Assembly: GCA_016208525.1 (NCBI GenBank)
Contig: JACQYJ010000119.1
Span: 1 to 8,913 of the forward strand
Length of the DNA stretch: 8,913 nucleotides
Reading direction: 5' to 3'
DNA from: Deltaproteobacteria bacterium
GTDB lineage: Bacteria > Desulfobacterota > JAENJC01
Made by a program: the position numbers and the translations under genes. Below the pieces are notes generated by a model. The model made no database searches, was not told where the DNA came from, and was given only the letters and a program-made list of their open reading frames with translations. Of this stretch, positions 1-6,024 are shown piece by piece; positions within the stretch are counted from its first letter, which is position 1; each line of letters opens with the position of its first letter.

Positions 1-835
1 GATGTATCCCTGCCTCTTTTGCCATTGCATCACCCTTGACACCTGCATCAATAAGCTCTTTTACCTTCCATACAAGCCTGAGGTGCCTGGTTACCATGTA
101 AAGGATATAGACTCCATTCTCACCGTTATCCAGGAGGTCTCCAAGCGCCTTTACGGCCTTCCCTGCGTCCTTTCCTCCAACTGCGTCGGTAAGGTCGAAT
201 ATCGATTTAAGCTTGCTCTTAGTCGAAACTGCCTCCAAATCCTGTACAGTGATCTCCTTCCTGTCTCCAGAATACAACGCCACCTTTTCCAACTCGTTCT
301 TAAGCCTCAGGAGGTCTGAACCTATCGCCTCCACAAGATACTGGGCAGCGTCAGGCGCAATCTTCTTTCCCCTGGACTCGGCCTCTTTCCTTATCCACTG
401 GGGGAGCATGTTTTCATACATTGGAGCAAACTGGATTGTGGAGCCTTTCAATCCCTGAAAGAAACCTTTTCTCATGTCCGCCTTATCGGCTATAAGGATC
501 AGGCATGTATAGGGTGAAGGGTCTTTCAGATACCTCCCAAGCTTCTCAAGTTCTGCGGCTGAAAATCTGTCTATCTCCTTGACAACCACAAGCCGCCTCG
601 CAGCCATCATAGGCATGGACTGGGCCACTTCAATTACGGTCTCAGCCGCTGCCTCTGACCCCTGAAACAGGTTGTAGTTAAAGCATCTGGTCGCAGGCTC
701 CACAACCAGGGCCTCTACCTTTTTCAAGGCCTCTTCCATCAGGAGCTTTTCGCTCCCGCAGAAGAAATAGACCGGAAGCACCTTTCCTTTTTCGAGCTCT
801 TTTAATATTTTTTCAGGTTTCATTTCAGGTTTCAT
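1..835 (-). CDS. holA: DNA polymerase III subunit delta, 3'-truncated by window edge
   Basis: The minus-strand reading frame is open from ATG at 835 to base 1 with no stop, giving 278 residues beginning MKPEMKPEKILKELEKG. It is the delta subunit of the clamp-loader complex, which opens the beta sliding clamp and helps load it onto primed DNA in the cytoplasm. Family signs are the N-terminal strand VLPVYFFCGSEKLLMEEAL (about residues 19-37), the middle LEKLGRYLKDPSP stretch, and the C-terminal-domain motif LLRLKNELEKVALYSG near residue 175, followed by the helical collar region with YILYMVTRHLRLVWKVKELI. The family is usually about 330-345 residues, so about 60 are missing off the left edge. 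A second in-frame ATG lies at 823 in a duplicated MKPE repeat. I prefer 835, although its Shine-Dalgarno is weak (GGGAA about 10 nt upstream). The DNA just upstream is repetitive and shows no clear promoter. Confidence 0.9.
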   Translation of the reverse strand, partial: MKPEMKPEKILKELEKGKVLPVYFFCGSEKLLMEEALKKVEALVVEPATRCFNYNLFQGSEAAAETVIEVAQSMPMMAARRLVVVKEIDRFSAAELEKLGRYLKDPSPYTCLILIADKADMRKGFFQGLKGSTIQFAPMYENMLPQWIRKEAESRGKKIAPDAAQYLVEAIGSDLLRLKNELEKVALYSGDRKEITVQDLEAVSTKSKLKSIFDLTDAVGGKDAGKAVKALGDLLDNGENGVYILYMVTRHLRLVWKVKELIDAGVKGDAMAKEAGIH

Positions 836-849
836 TTTTAGTAAGTTCC

Positions 850-919
850 CAGTGGTCAGTGGTCAGTGGGCGGTATTTCAGCATTTAACTGACAACCGAC
901 CACCGAACACCGACAACTG
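850..919. repeat. short-period repeat pair, roughly inverted
   Basis: Positions 850-871 repeat an AGTGGTC unit about three times. Positions 887-919 repeat a CCGACAA/CCGACCA-like unit of similar length in the opposite orientation, so the two halves form a degenerate inverted repeat. It sits directly upstream of the holA start. Such GGTCAGTGGTCA stretches occur as dispersed low-complexity repeats in many environmental genomes, and I see no coding signal here. Confidence 0.5.
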
Positions 920-925
920 TTTTAT

Positions 926-1018
926 GGTTCTTTCTCATTTCAAGTGGGTAATCACCTTAAGTTCCCCCTCCCTTGACGGGAGGGGAAATACTCTACCCAC
1001 TCAAAATGAGAAAGAGCC
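926..1018. repeat. nested palindromic repeat (MITE/REP-like)
   Basis: Arms at 926-950 and 994-1018 are 25 bp each and pair at 22 positions plus one G-T wobble; they read GGTTCTTTCTCATTT...GTGGGTA and its complement. Inside the 43-nt interior lies a second perfect stem, CCCCTCCC/GGGAGGGG, with a TTGAC loop. The structure is far longer than a normal terminator and lies between holA (reading away from it) and an IS relic, so a dispersed non-autonomous element is the best reading. A T-rich run follows the right arm, so some plus-strand terminator activity is possible. Confidence 0.65.
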
Positions 1019-1152
1019 CTTTTTATAGGATTATTGAGTTTGTCTATTAATATCAAAACCTCTCCCTGTGCCCTCTATAGGTTGATAGTGAATCGGGGGG
1101 GCCAGTTGACTCATTGATAAATGTTACAGGGAGTTAATCAAAAATAATAGTA

Positions 1153-1392
1153 TCAAGGTTTAGATTCATAGCAAAGCTTATATATCCTTTCAAGCCTAGG
1201 CTCTATAGCCCTTCTCAATTCAAAAGGGTTAAGGGTTTGTAGTTGCTTTGTAAGAGCGGCTTTAGTCTTTTCAGAGACGTGTTGAGAGTCCATAACCCTC
1301 TGATAAGGTATTTTAGGGTCATCATAACGCTTTAAGGTCTTTGAGGCAATCCTTTCTTTTGACAGGGGTGTGATCGCTCCTTGACAATTCAA
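1153..1392 (-). pseudogene. C-terminal remnant of integrase-core (IS481/ISNCY-like) transposase
   Basis: The minus-strand frame is open for 79 residues and stops at 1153. Its sequence, containing SKERIASKTLKRYDDPKIPYQRVM, then HVSEKTKAALTKQLQTLNPFELRRAIEPRLERIYKL, matches the familiar C-terminal tail of DDE integrase-type transposases: a GSK-hKYDxPkTPYQRvL segment, then an LNPxeLrrxIexkLxxl helix. The DDE catalytic domain is absent. The only start is a TTG at 1392 that lies inside the presumed terminal repeat, and an in-frame TAA is found a few codons upstream (1402-1404). It is therefore a relic and not an expressed gene. Family assignment between IS481 and ISNCY groups is uncertain. Confidence 0.7.
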
Positions 1393-1408
1393 AATAATGA
1401 GTTAAACT
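1381..1408 (+). promoter_or_regulatory. candidate outward-facing promoter in the IS relic end
   Basis: A perfect -35 hexamer TTGACA (1381-1386) is followed after 16 bp by TAAACT (1403-1408), which matches four of six bases of the -10 consensus. Transcription would start near 1415, leaving a leader of about 30 nt that contains the ribosome binding site at 1437-1440 ahead of the DUF948-like gene. Both hexamers fall within the right terminal repeat of the IS relic. This is inferred from sequence only. Confidence 0.4.
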
Positions 1409-1445
1409 AATCCTATTGTAAGGTAAACATAATCCCGAGGTGTAT

Positions 1446-1820
1446 ATGACATTTACCGTTTCTCTGGCAGAACTTTCCGTATTTATAATAGCGATTGCCT
1501 TTTTGATATTGGTAGTATCCGCCATACCTGCCTTGATACAGCTTCGGCAGACCGGTAAGGCGCTGCAGGAGTTTTCAGAGGAGGGAAAGAGGTTCCTTTC
1601 GGACCTCAAGGAGATTACGCACAGGGTAAACGGCCAGGTAAGTGATATGGAGGAGGCCGTAAAGAAGTTGAGAGATGTGACCTTAAAGGCAACAGGGGTT
1701 GCAGAGGTTGTTATAGACGCTATTAAAGGGCCTGTAGTAAAGATTGCCGGTGTAATGGCAGGTTTAACGTTCGGATTAAAACATTTCAGAAAGGGGGGAA
1801 AAGAAAATGTGCGGGAATAA
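1446..1820 (+). CDS. DUF948-like membrane-anchored protein
   Basis: The product is 124 residues. A single hydrophobic segment near the N-terminus (about residues 7-31, ELSVFIIAIAFLILVVSAIPA) is followed by a long charged amphipathic stretch predicted to be helical or coiled-coil (QLRQTGKALQEFSEEGKRFLSDLKEITHRVNGQVSDMEEAVKK). A more hydrophobic C-terminal part ends with a basic tail. This pattern is that of DUF948 proteins, whose biochemical role is unknown; they are often paired with YtxH genes, as here. I chose ATG 1446 over an in-frame GTG at 1440 because the GAGG at 1437-1440 is correctly spaced for 1446 and overlaps the GTG. The gene overlaps the next one by 14 nt, so the two are almost certainly co-transcribed and translationally coupled. 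Confidence 0.75.
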   Translation: MTFTVSLAELSVFIIAIAFLILVVSAIPALIQLRQTGKALQEFSEEGKRFLSDLKEITHRVNGQVSDMEEAVKKLRDVTLKATGVAEVVIDAIKGPVVKIAGVMAGLTFGLKHFRKGGKENVRE

Positions 1821-2118
1821 CCATTCAGGAGGGACGAACACCGTATTAGGCTTTTTGCTTGGAGGCGCGATTGGGGCTGGCCTTGCCCTGTTGTATGCGC
1901 CTACATCAGGGGAAGAAACAAGGAGGCGTATAAGAGAGGGGGCAGAGAAGACGAAGGTGCAGACAAAAGAAGGATATGAGGCAGCTCTGGAAGAAATCGA
2001 AGAGCGTCTCGAAGCCATCAAAAACTCTGTGCAGGAAAAGAAGGACGAGGTAAGGATAGCTTATGAGGCAGGGAAAGCGGCATACCAGAAGGAAAAGGCA
2101 AAGCATCAAGGCTCTTAA
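1807..2118 (+). CDS. YtxH domain-containing protein
   Basis: The product is 103 residues. The N-terminal part holds the glycine-rich hydrophobic segment VLGFLLGGAIGAGLALLYAPTSGEETRRRI (about residues 13-42), which is the signature of the YtxH family: a membrane segment ending in LLYAPxSGeetR. The remainder is a highly charged Lys/Glu-rich helix (EEIEERLEAIKNSVQEKKDEV), likely a coiled coil. A strong GGGGGG Shine-Dalgarno lies at 1795-1800. YtxH proteins have been linked to general stress in Bacillus, but a molecular function is not established. Here it forms a two-gene operon with the upstream DUF948-like gene, and the two proteins may interact at the membrane (inference). Confidence 0.85.
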   Translation: MCGNNHSGGTNTVLGFLLGGAIGAGLALLYAPTSGEETRRRIREGAEKTKVQTKEGYEAALEEIEERLEAIKNSVQEKKDEVRIAYEAGKAAYQKEKAKHQGS

Positions 2119-2133
2119 GGATTAATCGATCCG

Positions 2134-2170
2134 GGGAGGTGGATCATCCCGCCTCCCTACTCTTTTCTTT
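2134..2170 (+). terminator. rho-independent terminator of the DUF948/YtxH operon
   Basis: A 9-bp GC-rich stem, GGGAGGTGG (2134-2142) with CCGCCTCCC (2149-2157), including one G-T pair, encloses a six-base loop. It is followed by a T-rich tract TCTTTTCTTT at 2161-2170. It lies 15 nt past the YtxH stop codon at 2118. Confidence 0.75.
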
Positions 2171-2254
2171 ATCAAAAATTCCATTTTATCTTCTATCATT
2201 TTAACCAGTCCTTTTAAAAAGTGATCCCCGAATAGATTCTACTTAAAAACTGCA

Positions 2255-2384
2255 AACCACAGAGACCACAGAGATAAATTTTGAGTATAAAAACCTTTTA
2301 AAACCCTTTTCTTCTCTGAGAGAAAAGATTTAAAACAGGGGTTTTCCTTTTGTATTAAAGGGTTTCCTCCGTTGCTCTGTGGTT
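2255..2384. repeat. palindromic dispersed-repeat-like element with AACCACAGAG ends
   Basis: This occupies most of the 331-bp gap between YtxH and the next gene. The perfect 10-bp ends AACCACAGAG (2255-2264) and CTCTGTGGTT (2375-2384) enclose a perfect 9-bp pair AAACCCTTT (2301-2309)/AAAGGGTTT (2357-2365) and a small hairpin TTCTCT-G-AGAGAA (2312-2324). The ACCACAGAG motif is itself repeated at 2266-2274. Dispersed ACCACAGAG repeats of this style are common in environmental genomes. I see no ORF or clear promoter in the gap otherwise. Confidence 0.6.
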
Positions 2385-2449
2385 CGATTACAGGATTTAG
2401 GTTCTATTTATCGTGGCAAAGTGCGCAGGAATAGCTTAAAATCAGAGCC

Positions 2450-3115
2450 ATGCAGATATCAGTTCAAAACATCGTTCTCTTAAGCCTTACATGGTTGCTC
2501 TATTTCACCGTTCATTCGGGGTTGGCATCTCTTTCAGCTAAGAGGTTTGTTGCCGCAAAGTGGCCAGATTTTATGCCTTATTACAGGCTTATCTTCAACG
2601 CCATCTCATTACTGATGCTGATCCCGCCCCTGTGGTTCTCCCATTCATTAGACGGGCCTATGTTGTGGAAATGGGATGGGGCATGGTTTTTTGTCGCAAA
2701 CGCCCTTGCTATCATTGCTGCCATCGGCTTTTACTGGTCACTGAACTATTATGACAGCAGTGCGTTTGCCGGTCTCAGGCAGTTGCGCGAGGGGGCAAAG
2801 GGAGTGGAGGAGCAGGAGCATTTTGTTATCTCCCCTCTTCACAGGTTTGTGAGGCATCCATGGTATTTTTTGGGGATGGTGATCATATGGACAAGGGACA
2901 TGAACTCGGCGTTCCTCGTCACTGCCGTTGCAGTAAGCATCTATTTTATTATCGGATCTAAGTTGGAAGAGCGGAAGTTGATTGTTTACTATGGTGAGGT
3001 CTACAGACTCTATATGGAAAGAGTATCCGGCCTGTTTCCTCTCCCCTGGCGGTTTTTGAGCAGGAGGGAGGCCGAGGAGGTCATGGGAAAACACCGATTG
3101 TCAGATGGGACGTAG
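2450..3115 (+). CDS. isoprenylcysteine carboxylmethyltransferase / NnrU-like membrane protein
   Basis: The product is 221 residues with several hydrophobic segments (about 8-25, 46-63, 77-97, 137-148 and 153-169), so it is an integral inner-membrane protein. The C-terminal half carries the family pattern HRFVRHPWYFLG (RHPWY at 135-139), then EERKLIVYYGEVYRLYMERVSGLFP (EER at 173-175). These are the SAM-binding and catalytic-region signatures shared by isoprenylcysteine methyltransferase, phospholipid methyltransferase and NnrU-type proteins. A SAM-dependent methylation of a lipophilic substrate is likely; the substrate cannot be read from sequence. The Shine-Dalgarno is weak: an AGGA lies 19 nt upstream and only GAG is close to the ATG. 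It converges on the hydrolase gene with 14 nt between stops and no obvious terminator between them. Confidence 0.8.
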   Translation: MQISVQNIVLLSLTWLLYFTVHSGLASLSAKRFVAAKWPDFMPYYRLIFNAISLLMLIPPLWFSHSLDGPMLWKWDGAWFFVANALAIIAAIGFYWSLNYYDSSAFAGLRQLREGAKGVEEQEHFVISPLHRFVRHPWYFLGMVIIWTRDMNSAFLVTAVAVSIYFIIGSKLEERKLIVYYGEVYRLYMERVSGLFPLPWRFLSRREAEEVMGKHRLSDGT

Positions 3116-3129
3116 GGAAACGAGGCCCC

Positions 3130-4008
3130 TCATTTTCGCTTTAGGTGGGTATCCAGGAACCTCAATACCCTCTTCCTGTATTCATCCCCTGTCATATATA
3201 CTGTTCCGCCATGAACTGCCCCTGGCACCAGCCACAGCTCCTTCGGCTCTCTTGCAGCGGCAAAGAGCCTCATTGCGTCTGAGGATGGCATCTGTTCGTC
3301 TTCGCCTCCCCCAATGATCATTATTGCCGCGGGTGAAAGCCGGTGAATCTTATTTATAGGCTCTATTTCGTCGGCGTCTACCCGGAAATAAAGTTCGTAC
3401 ATCCATACCATCGGTTTCAGGAAAATGGATGATGGCAAGAAAGAACCCTTAAAAAGCCTCTCCCCCTGCTCTTTCAGGGCTGTGAAAGAGGAGTCTGCTA
3501 TCACTGCCTTAATATCACTGGTCTCTGCGGCGGTGAGGACGGCGACTGCCCCGCCCATGGAAAATCCATATACAGCAATCCATTCCGCATCTACATCCTT
3601 CCTTTCCTTCACATATCTTATGGCTCCAAGGATGTCTTTCTGCTCCAGATACCCGAATGACGAGGCAACTCTCTGGCTGTCTCCGTGTCCCCTGAAATCG
3701 AATAAAAGCACATTATATCCACCCCGGCTCAATCCTGCCGCAAGCTCAGTAAAATCTGACCTGTTGGCCCCAAGGCCGTGGCATACTATAACAGTCGGAA
3801 GCCCTCCCTTTCCATTGCCTTTTATGAACCATCCCTTTAATCTAATACCATCCGATGTATCGAACTGCGCCTCTTCATAGGTGATACCAAACTCTGATGG
3901 AGGGATGTACAACGAATAGCGTTGGGGATGGGAGTTCATATAAAGGATGAATATATCCAGGGAAACTATAATCAGGACAATGTATAATATGGCTCTGAAT
4001 ATGATCAT
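3130..4008 (-). CDS. alpha/beta hydrolase, membrane-anchored
   Basis: The product is 292 residues. An N-terminal hydrophobic helix (about residues 3-24) acts as a membrane anchor or uncleaved signal, placing the enzyme domain outside the cytoplasm. The fold is complete: TVIVCHGLGANRSDF (oxyanion-region HG at 77-78), VLLFDFRGHGDS (100-111), nucleophile elbow GFSMGG with Ser150, acidic residue Asp237 in IIGGGEDEQMP, and catalytic His266 in VPGAVHGG. It resembles the bacterial BEM46/YqkD-like serine hydrolases, esterase- or acylaminopeptidase-like; the substrate is unknown. The start ATG follows a GGGGG run about 10 nt upstream on the minus strand. It is divergent from ssrA, with a 118-bp gap. 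Confidence 0.88.
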   Translation of the reverse strand: MIIFRAILYIVLIIVSLDIFILYMNSHPQRYSLYIPPSEFGITYEEAQFDTSDGIRLKGWFIKGNGKGGLPTVIVCHGLGANRSDFTELAAGLSRGGYNVLLFDFRGHGDSQRVASSFGYLEQKDILGAIRYVKERKDVDAEWIAVYGFSMGGAVAVLTAAETSDIKAVIADSSFTALKEQGERLFKGSFLPSSIFLKPMVWMYELYFRVDADEIEPINKIHRLSPAAIMIIGGGEDEQMPSSDAMRLFAAAREPKELWLVPGAVHGGTVYMTGDEYRKRVLRFLDTHLKRK

Positions 4009-4080
4009 ACTGATTACGCCCCCTGTGTCATGCTGTCTGATATATAGATAATATCCATCCTTTTACGGACCTACAAGTAA

Positions 4081-4100
4081 TTATACTCATTTATACTCAT
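4081..4100. repeat. 10-bp perfect tandem duplication in the ssrA upstream region
   Basis: TTATACTCAT occurs twice head to tail at 4081-4090 and 4091-4100. It covers where the -35 element of the ssrA promoter would be, just upstream of the extended -10 box. It could be a replication-slippage duplication or a paired regulator site. Confidence 0.6.
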
Positions 4101-4103
4101 CTG

Positions 4104-4112
4104 TGATATAAT
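4104..4112 (+). promoter_or_regulatory. extended -10 promoter of ssrA
   Basis: TGATATAAT at 4104-4112 is a perfect extended -10 (TGnTATAAT). The mature tmRNA 5' end is at 4127, so transcription should start near 4119-4120 with a short leader that RNase P removes. No good -35 hexamer is present at the proper distance (4084-4089 is TACTCA or similar), which fits reliance on the extended -10. Confidence 0.7.
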
Positions 4113-4126
4113 GTTTTTTATTAAAA

Positions 4127-4476
4127 GGGGGCGTAACGGCTTCGACGGGGGTAAATGAGGTAAAAGGTTGCATGCCGAGGAGCTGCCGGCCTCGTTAAAA
4201 AGGCAGAAAAAACACAAACGCAAACGACGTAGAATACACCTTAGCTGCTTAGTCAGCTAACACCCTGAGTCCCTCTCCTGCGTGGGGCAAAAGGGTGACA
4301 ACAGAGCAGGATAGCCGATTCCCGACGCTCATAGGAAAGAGGCGAAACCTTTTGAGACCGCCTTTAAGAATCCTGCCTCTGGGAGTCTTGAAGGTTAAAT
4401 AAATCAAAGGCTAAGCATGTAGTAATCTTCTGCTGAAGATCTTCGGACGTGGGTTCGACTCCCACCGCCTCCACCA
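4127..4476 (+). ncRNA. ssrA: transfer-messenger RNA (tmRNA)
   Basis: This 350-nt RNA rescues stalled ribosomes and tags the incomplete protein for proteolysis. The tRNA-like ends are clear: acceptor strand GGGGGCG (4127-4133) pairs with CGCCTCC (4466-4472) with one G-U, followed by A and an encoded CCA at 4474-4476. The T arm GTGGG-TTCGACT-CCCAC is at 4449-4465, and the 5' part has the conserved GTAACGGCTTCGAC. Pseudoknot 1 is visible: CGAGG (4176-4180) with CCTCG (4190-4194), and CTGCC (4183-4187) with GGCAG (4202-4206). The resume codon is GCA at 4220 and the tag reads ANDVEYTLAA, ending in TAG at 4250-4252. The tag end overlaps the helix TTAGCTG/CAGCTAA, as in other tmRNAs. It is the one-piece, non-permuted form. 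Confidence 0.97.
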
Positions 4477-4483
4477 ACAAAAT

Positions 4484-4675
4484 ATGGATTACAAAGAACA
4501 TCTAAAAGAAAAATTGAAAGACCCTGACTTCAAGAAAGAATATGAGGCCGTCGAAAACTATTATGATACCTTTGATGTTAACAAGAAGGTCAAAGAAGGG
4601 CTTAATGAGGTCAAGTTTATGAGAGAAGGGAAGATAAAGCCAAAGACGCTCAAAGGGTTCCTCAGAAAGCTATAA
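4484..4675 (+). CDS. hypothetical 63-residue protein directly downstream of tmRNA
   Basis: I do not recognise this protein with confidence. It is highly charged and Lys/Glu-rich: an N-terminal segment MDYKEHLKEKLKDPDFKKEYE, an aromatic YYDTFDV patch near residues 26-32, and a C-terminal VKEGLNEVKFMREGKIKPKTL. The ends faintly resemble small type II antitoxin proteins (the KLKDPDFKKEYE start and the EVKxMREGKI tail), but there is no adjacent toxin gene and the resemblance is from memory. The ATG lies 7 nt after the tmRNA CCA, and the bases before it are the tmRNA acceptor end, so there is no Shine-Dalgarno. No terminator separates the two, so read-through transcription from the ssrA promoter is plausible. 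It could also be a decayed remnant or a chance ORF. Confidence 0.45.
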   Translation: MDYKEHLKEKLKDPDFKKEYEAVENYYDTFDVNKKVKEGLNEVKFMREGKIKPKTLKGFLRKL

Positions 4676-4696
4676 CATCACACGAGAGCAATCAGC

Positions 4697-4730
4697 CAGC
4701 GAATGATTTTTTAAATGCATACGTTCGCTG
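4697..4730. other. stem-loop downstream of the 63-residue ORF
   Basis: CAGCGAA (4697-4703) and TTCGCTG (4724-4730) can pair as a perfect 7-bp stem around a 20-nt AT-rich loop. It lies 21 nt after the ORF stop and could mark the 3' end of the ssrA transcript unit, but no T-tract follows on the plus strand, so I do not call it a terminator. Confidence 0.35.
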
Positions 4731-4775
4731 ATGATTTCAGAAGCTATCTTCCATGATCTGCTTAATATATAATCT

Positions 4776-4910
4776 TGATTCATTCGTAAAAAGTCTTTTC
4801 TGTGGTTCGACAAGCTCACCACGAACGGAATAAAGTCAATGATTTCAACCAGACCACCGTTCGCCCTGAGCTTGTCGAAGGGTGATTTGGGACTTTTTAC
4901 GAGTGCATCA
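4776..4910. mobile_element. 135-bp MITE-like element
   Basis: The terminal inverted repeats TGATTCATTCGTAAAAAGTC (4776-4795) and, on the complementary strand, TGATGCACTCGTAAAAAGTC (4910-4891) agree at 18 of 20 positions. Nested inside are 23-bp inverted arms (4806-4828 and 4857-4879) beginning TTCGACAAGCTCA and ending CGAACGG, with three central mismatches. There is no coding capacity. TTCGACAAGCTCA...CGAACGG palindromes are widespread dispersed repeats in bacterial genomes, usually read as non-autonomous mobile elements. It fills much of the 329-bp gap before the exchanger gene; no clear target duplication is visible. Confidence 0.7.
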
Positions 4911-5004
4911 TCGGAAATCTGTTGAAAAAATGGCTCTCATCTGTTAACTTCTTATGCGCAACCTACATGTCTAACTATTCAATAATAATAAAAGGAGTTA
5001 TCCC

Positions 5005-6021
5005 TTGACCCACGATCTGCTCGTACTGTTTTTCTCTTTACTCGTTATTATTGTGGCTGCCGAGATATTCACCAACGCCATTGAATCCCTTGGCGCAAAG
5101 CTCAAGTTCTCTGAAGGGGTGACAGGGAGCATTTTTGCAGCAGTTGGGACGGCCCTTCCGGAGACTATGGTCCCGCTGGTTGCCATATTTGCAGGGAACT
5201 CGGCCCATGTCAGCGAGGAAGTCGGTGTTGGCGCCATCCTTGGCGCTCCATTCATGCTTTCTACCCTGGCCATGTTCCTGGTGGGCGGCGCAGCTCTCTT
5301 GTTTAAAAACAGGCGAGGCAAAGCCTCCATTGAACCTGAACCTACCGGATACAAGCGTGACCTGGAGTTTTTCTTATTTGTCTTTTCCCTGGCCTTCTTT
5401 GTCGCCTTTACCCCATCGGACTGGCGTATATTGAGGGTGTTTGTTGCCATTGTCCTTGTCCTTGCATATTTCTACTATGTTATGGAAACCATAGAGGCCG
5501 GCGAGGCGCTTGCTAAAGAGGGGCATGCTACAGAGGAGAGTAAAAACCTTTATCTTTCCGCCATATTCAAGGACCACATGTTCTTTGTGGTGGTCCAGCT
5601 ATTTATTGCCCTGGCCCTCATCATTGCAGGGGCAAAGGGTTTTGTGGGCGGGGTTGAACACCTGGCAGAGCTGCTGCAAATCCCGGTCATCGCCCTTTCC
5701 CTACTTATTGTCCCGATCGCCACAGAACTCCCTGAGAAGGTCAACAGCATCCTGTGGATAAGGCAGGGAAAGGACACTATGGCCATCGGTAATATTACAG
5801 GCGCCATGGTGTTCCAGGGGAGCATACTCCCTGCCATAGGTATATTCCTTACCCCATGGACACTTAATCTTACCGTCACGGCAAGCAGTGTTATTACACT
5901 TCTGGCTGCTGTGTGGCTGTATATTTTCGCCGCCAGAAAGATACGGATGACACCGCTAAAACTAATTATCAACGGAATCCTTTATGTGACGTTCGTTACT
6001 ATTGTCCTGATGAATATTTAA
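5005..6021 (+). CDS. sodium/calcium exchanger (CaCA) family membrane protein
   Basis: The product is 338 residues, strongly hydrophobic with about ten membrane segments, and belongs to the cation/calcium exchanger superfamily of the inner membrane. The two inverted alpha repeats are clear. Repeat 1 contains FSEGVTGSIFAAVGTALPET (Glu53 in GTALPET) and later VGVGAILGAPF. Repeat 2 contains IALSLLIVPIATELPEK (Glu244), then DTMAIGNITGAMVFQGSILP from about residue 258. These acidic residues line the ion site in the family. A hydrophilic loop between the halves (about residues 100-118 and 160-180) is cytoplasmic-type. The start is TTG at 5005, preceded by a strong AAAGGAG (4991-4997) at 7-nt spacing; there is no better ATG. 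The transported cation (Ca2+, other divalents, with Na+ or H+) cannot be read from sequence. Confidence 0.85.
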   Translation: MTHDLLVLFFSLLVIIVAAEIFTNAIESLGAKLKFSEGVTGSIFAAVGTALPETMVPLVAIFAGNSAHVSEEVGVGAILGAPFMLSTLAMFLVGGAALLFKNRRGKASIEPEPTGYKRDLEFFLFVFSLAFFVAFTPSDWRILRVFVAIVLVLAYFYYVMETIEAGEALAKEGHATEESKNLYLSAIFKDHMFFVVVQLFIALALIIAGAKGFVGGVEHLAELLQIPVIALSLLIVPIATELPEKVNSILWIRQGKDTMAIGNITGAMVFQGSILPAIGIFLTPWTLNLTVTASSVITLLAAVWLYIFAARKIRMTPLKLIINGILYVTFVTIVLMNI

Positions 6022-6024
6022 TTT

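Larger units (their letters stand above)
1104..1408 (-). mobile_element. internally deleted insertion sequence relic with imperfect terminal inverted repeats
   Basis: Reading inward, the left end (1104-1133, AGTTGACTCATTGATAAATG...) and the right end on the minus strand (1408-1377, AGTTTAACTCATTATTTTGA...) agree at about two-thirds of aligned positions with two one-base gaps. They share AGTT, ACTCATT and a CARGGAG motif at the inner edge. Between them lies only the C-terminal part of an integrase-type transposase on the minus strand. The layout fits an IS that lost most of its internal DNA, joining its 5' terminal repeat to the 3' end of its transposase. The degree of end similarity is modest, so the boundaries are tentative. 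Confidence 0.45.

Noticed and set aside
850..919. CRISPR-like repeat array
   Set aside because: The units are about 7 bp, degenerate and without spacers; this is low-complexity repeat and not a CRISPR array.
1322..1609. 95-codon minus-strand ORF
   Set aside because: It is antisense to the DUF948-like gene over more than half its length and is a frame-shifted reading of the IS relic end; it has no family signature.
2411..2430. Possible sigma-54 promoter (TGGCA...GC) before the methyltransferase gene
   Set aside because: The GC element is 8 nt from the GG instead of 10, and the TTGC half is not matched, so it does not meet the -24/-12 spacing rule.
4449..4476. tmRNA 3' end as an occupied integration site
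   Set aside because: No second copy of the T-arm/acceptor sequence and no integrase gene appear in the window, so there is no evidence for an integrated element here.
4484..4675. Toxin-antitoxin pair downstream of ssrA
   Set aside because: The small ORF has only faint antitoxin-like end segments, and no second gene that could be a toxin follows; the next 300 bases are repeats.
5135..5972. Several overlapping ORFs of 67-140 codons on both strands inside the exchanger gene
   Set aside because: They are shadows of the well-supported exchanger reading frame and lack ribosome binding sites or recognisable domains.
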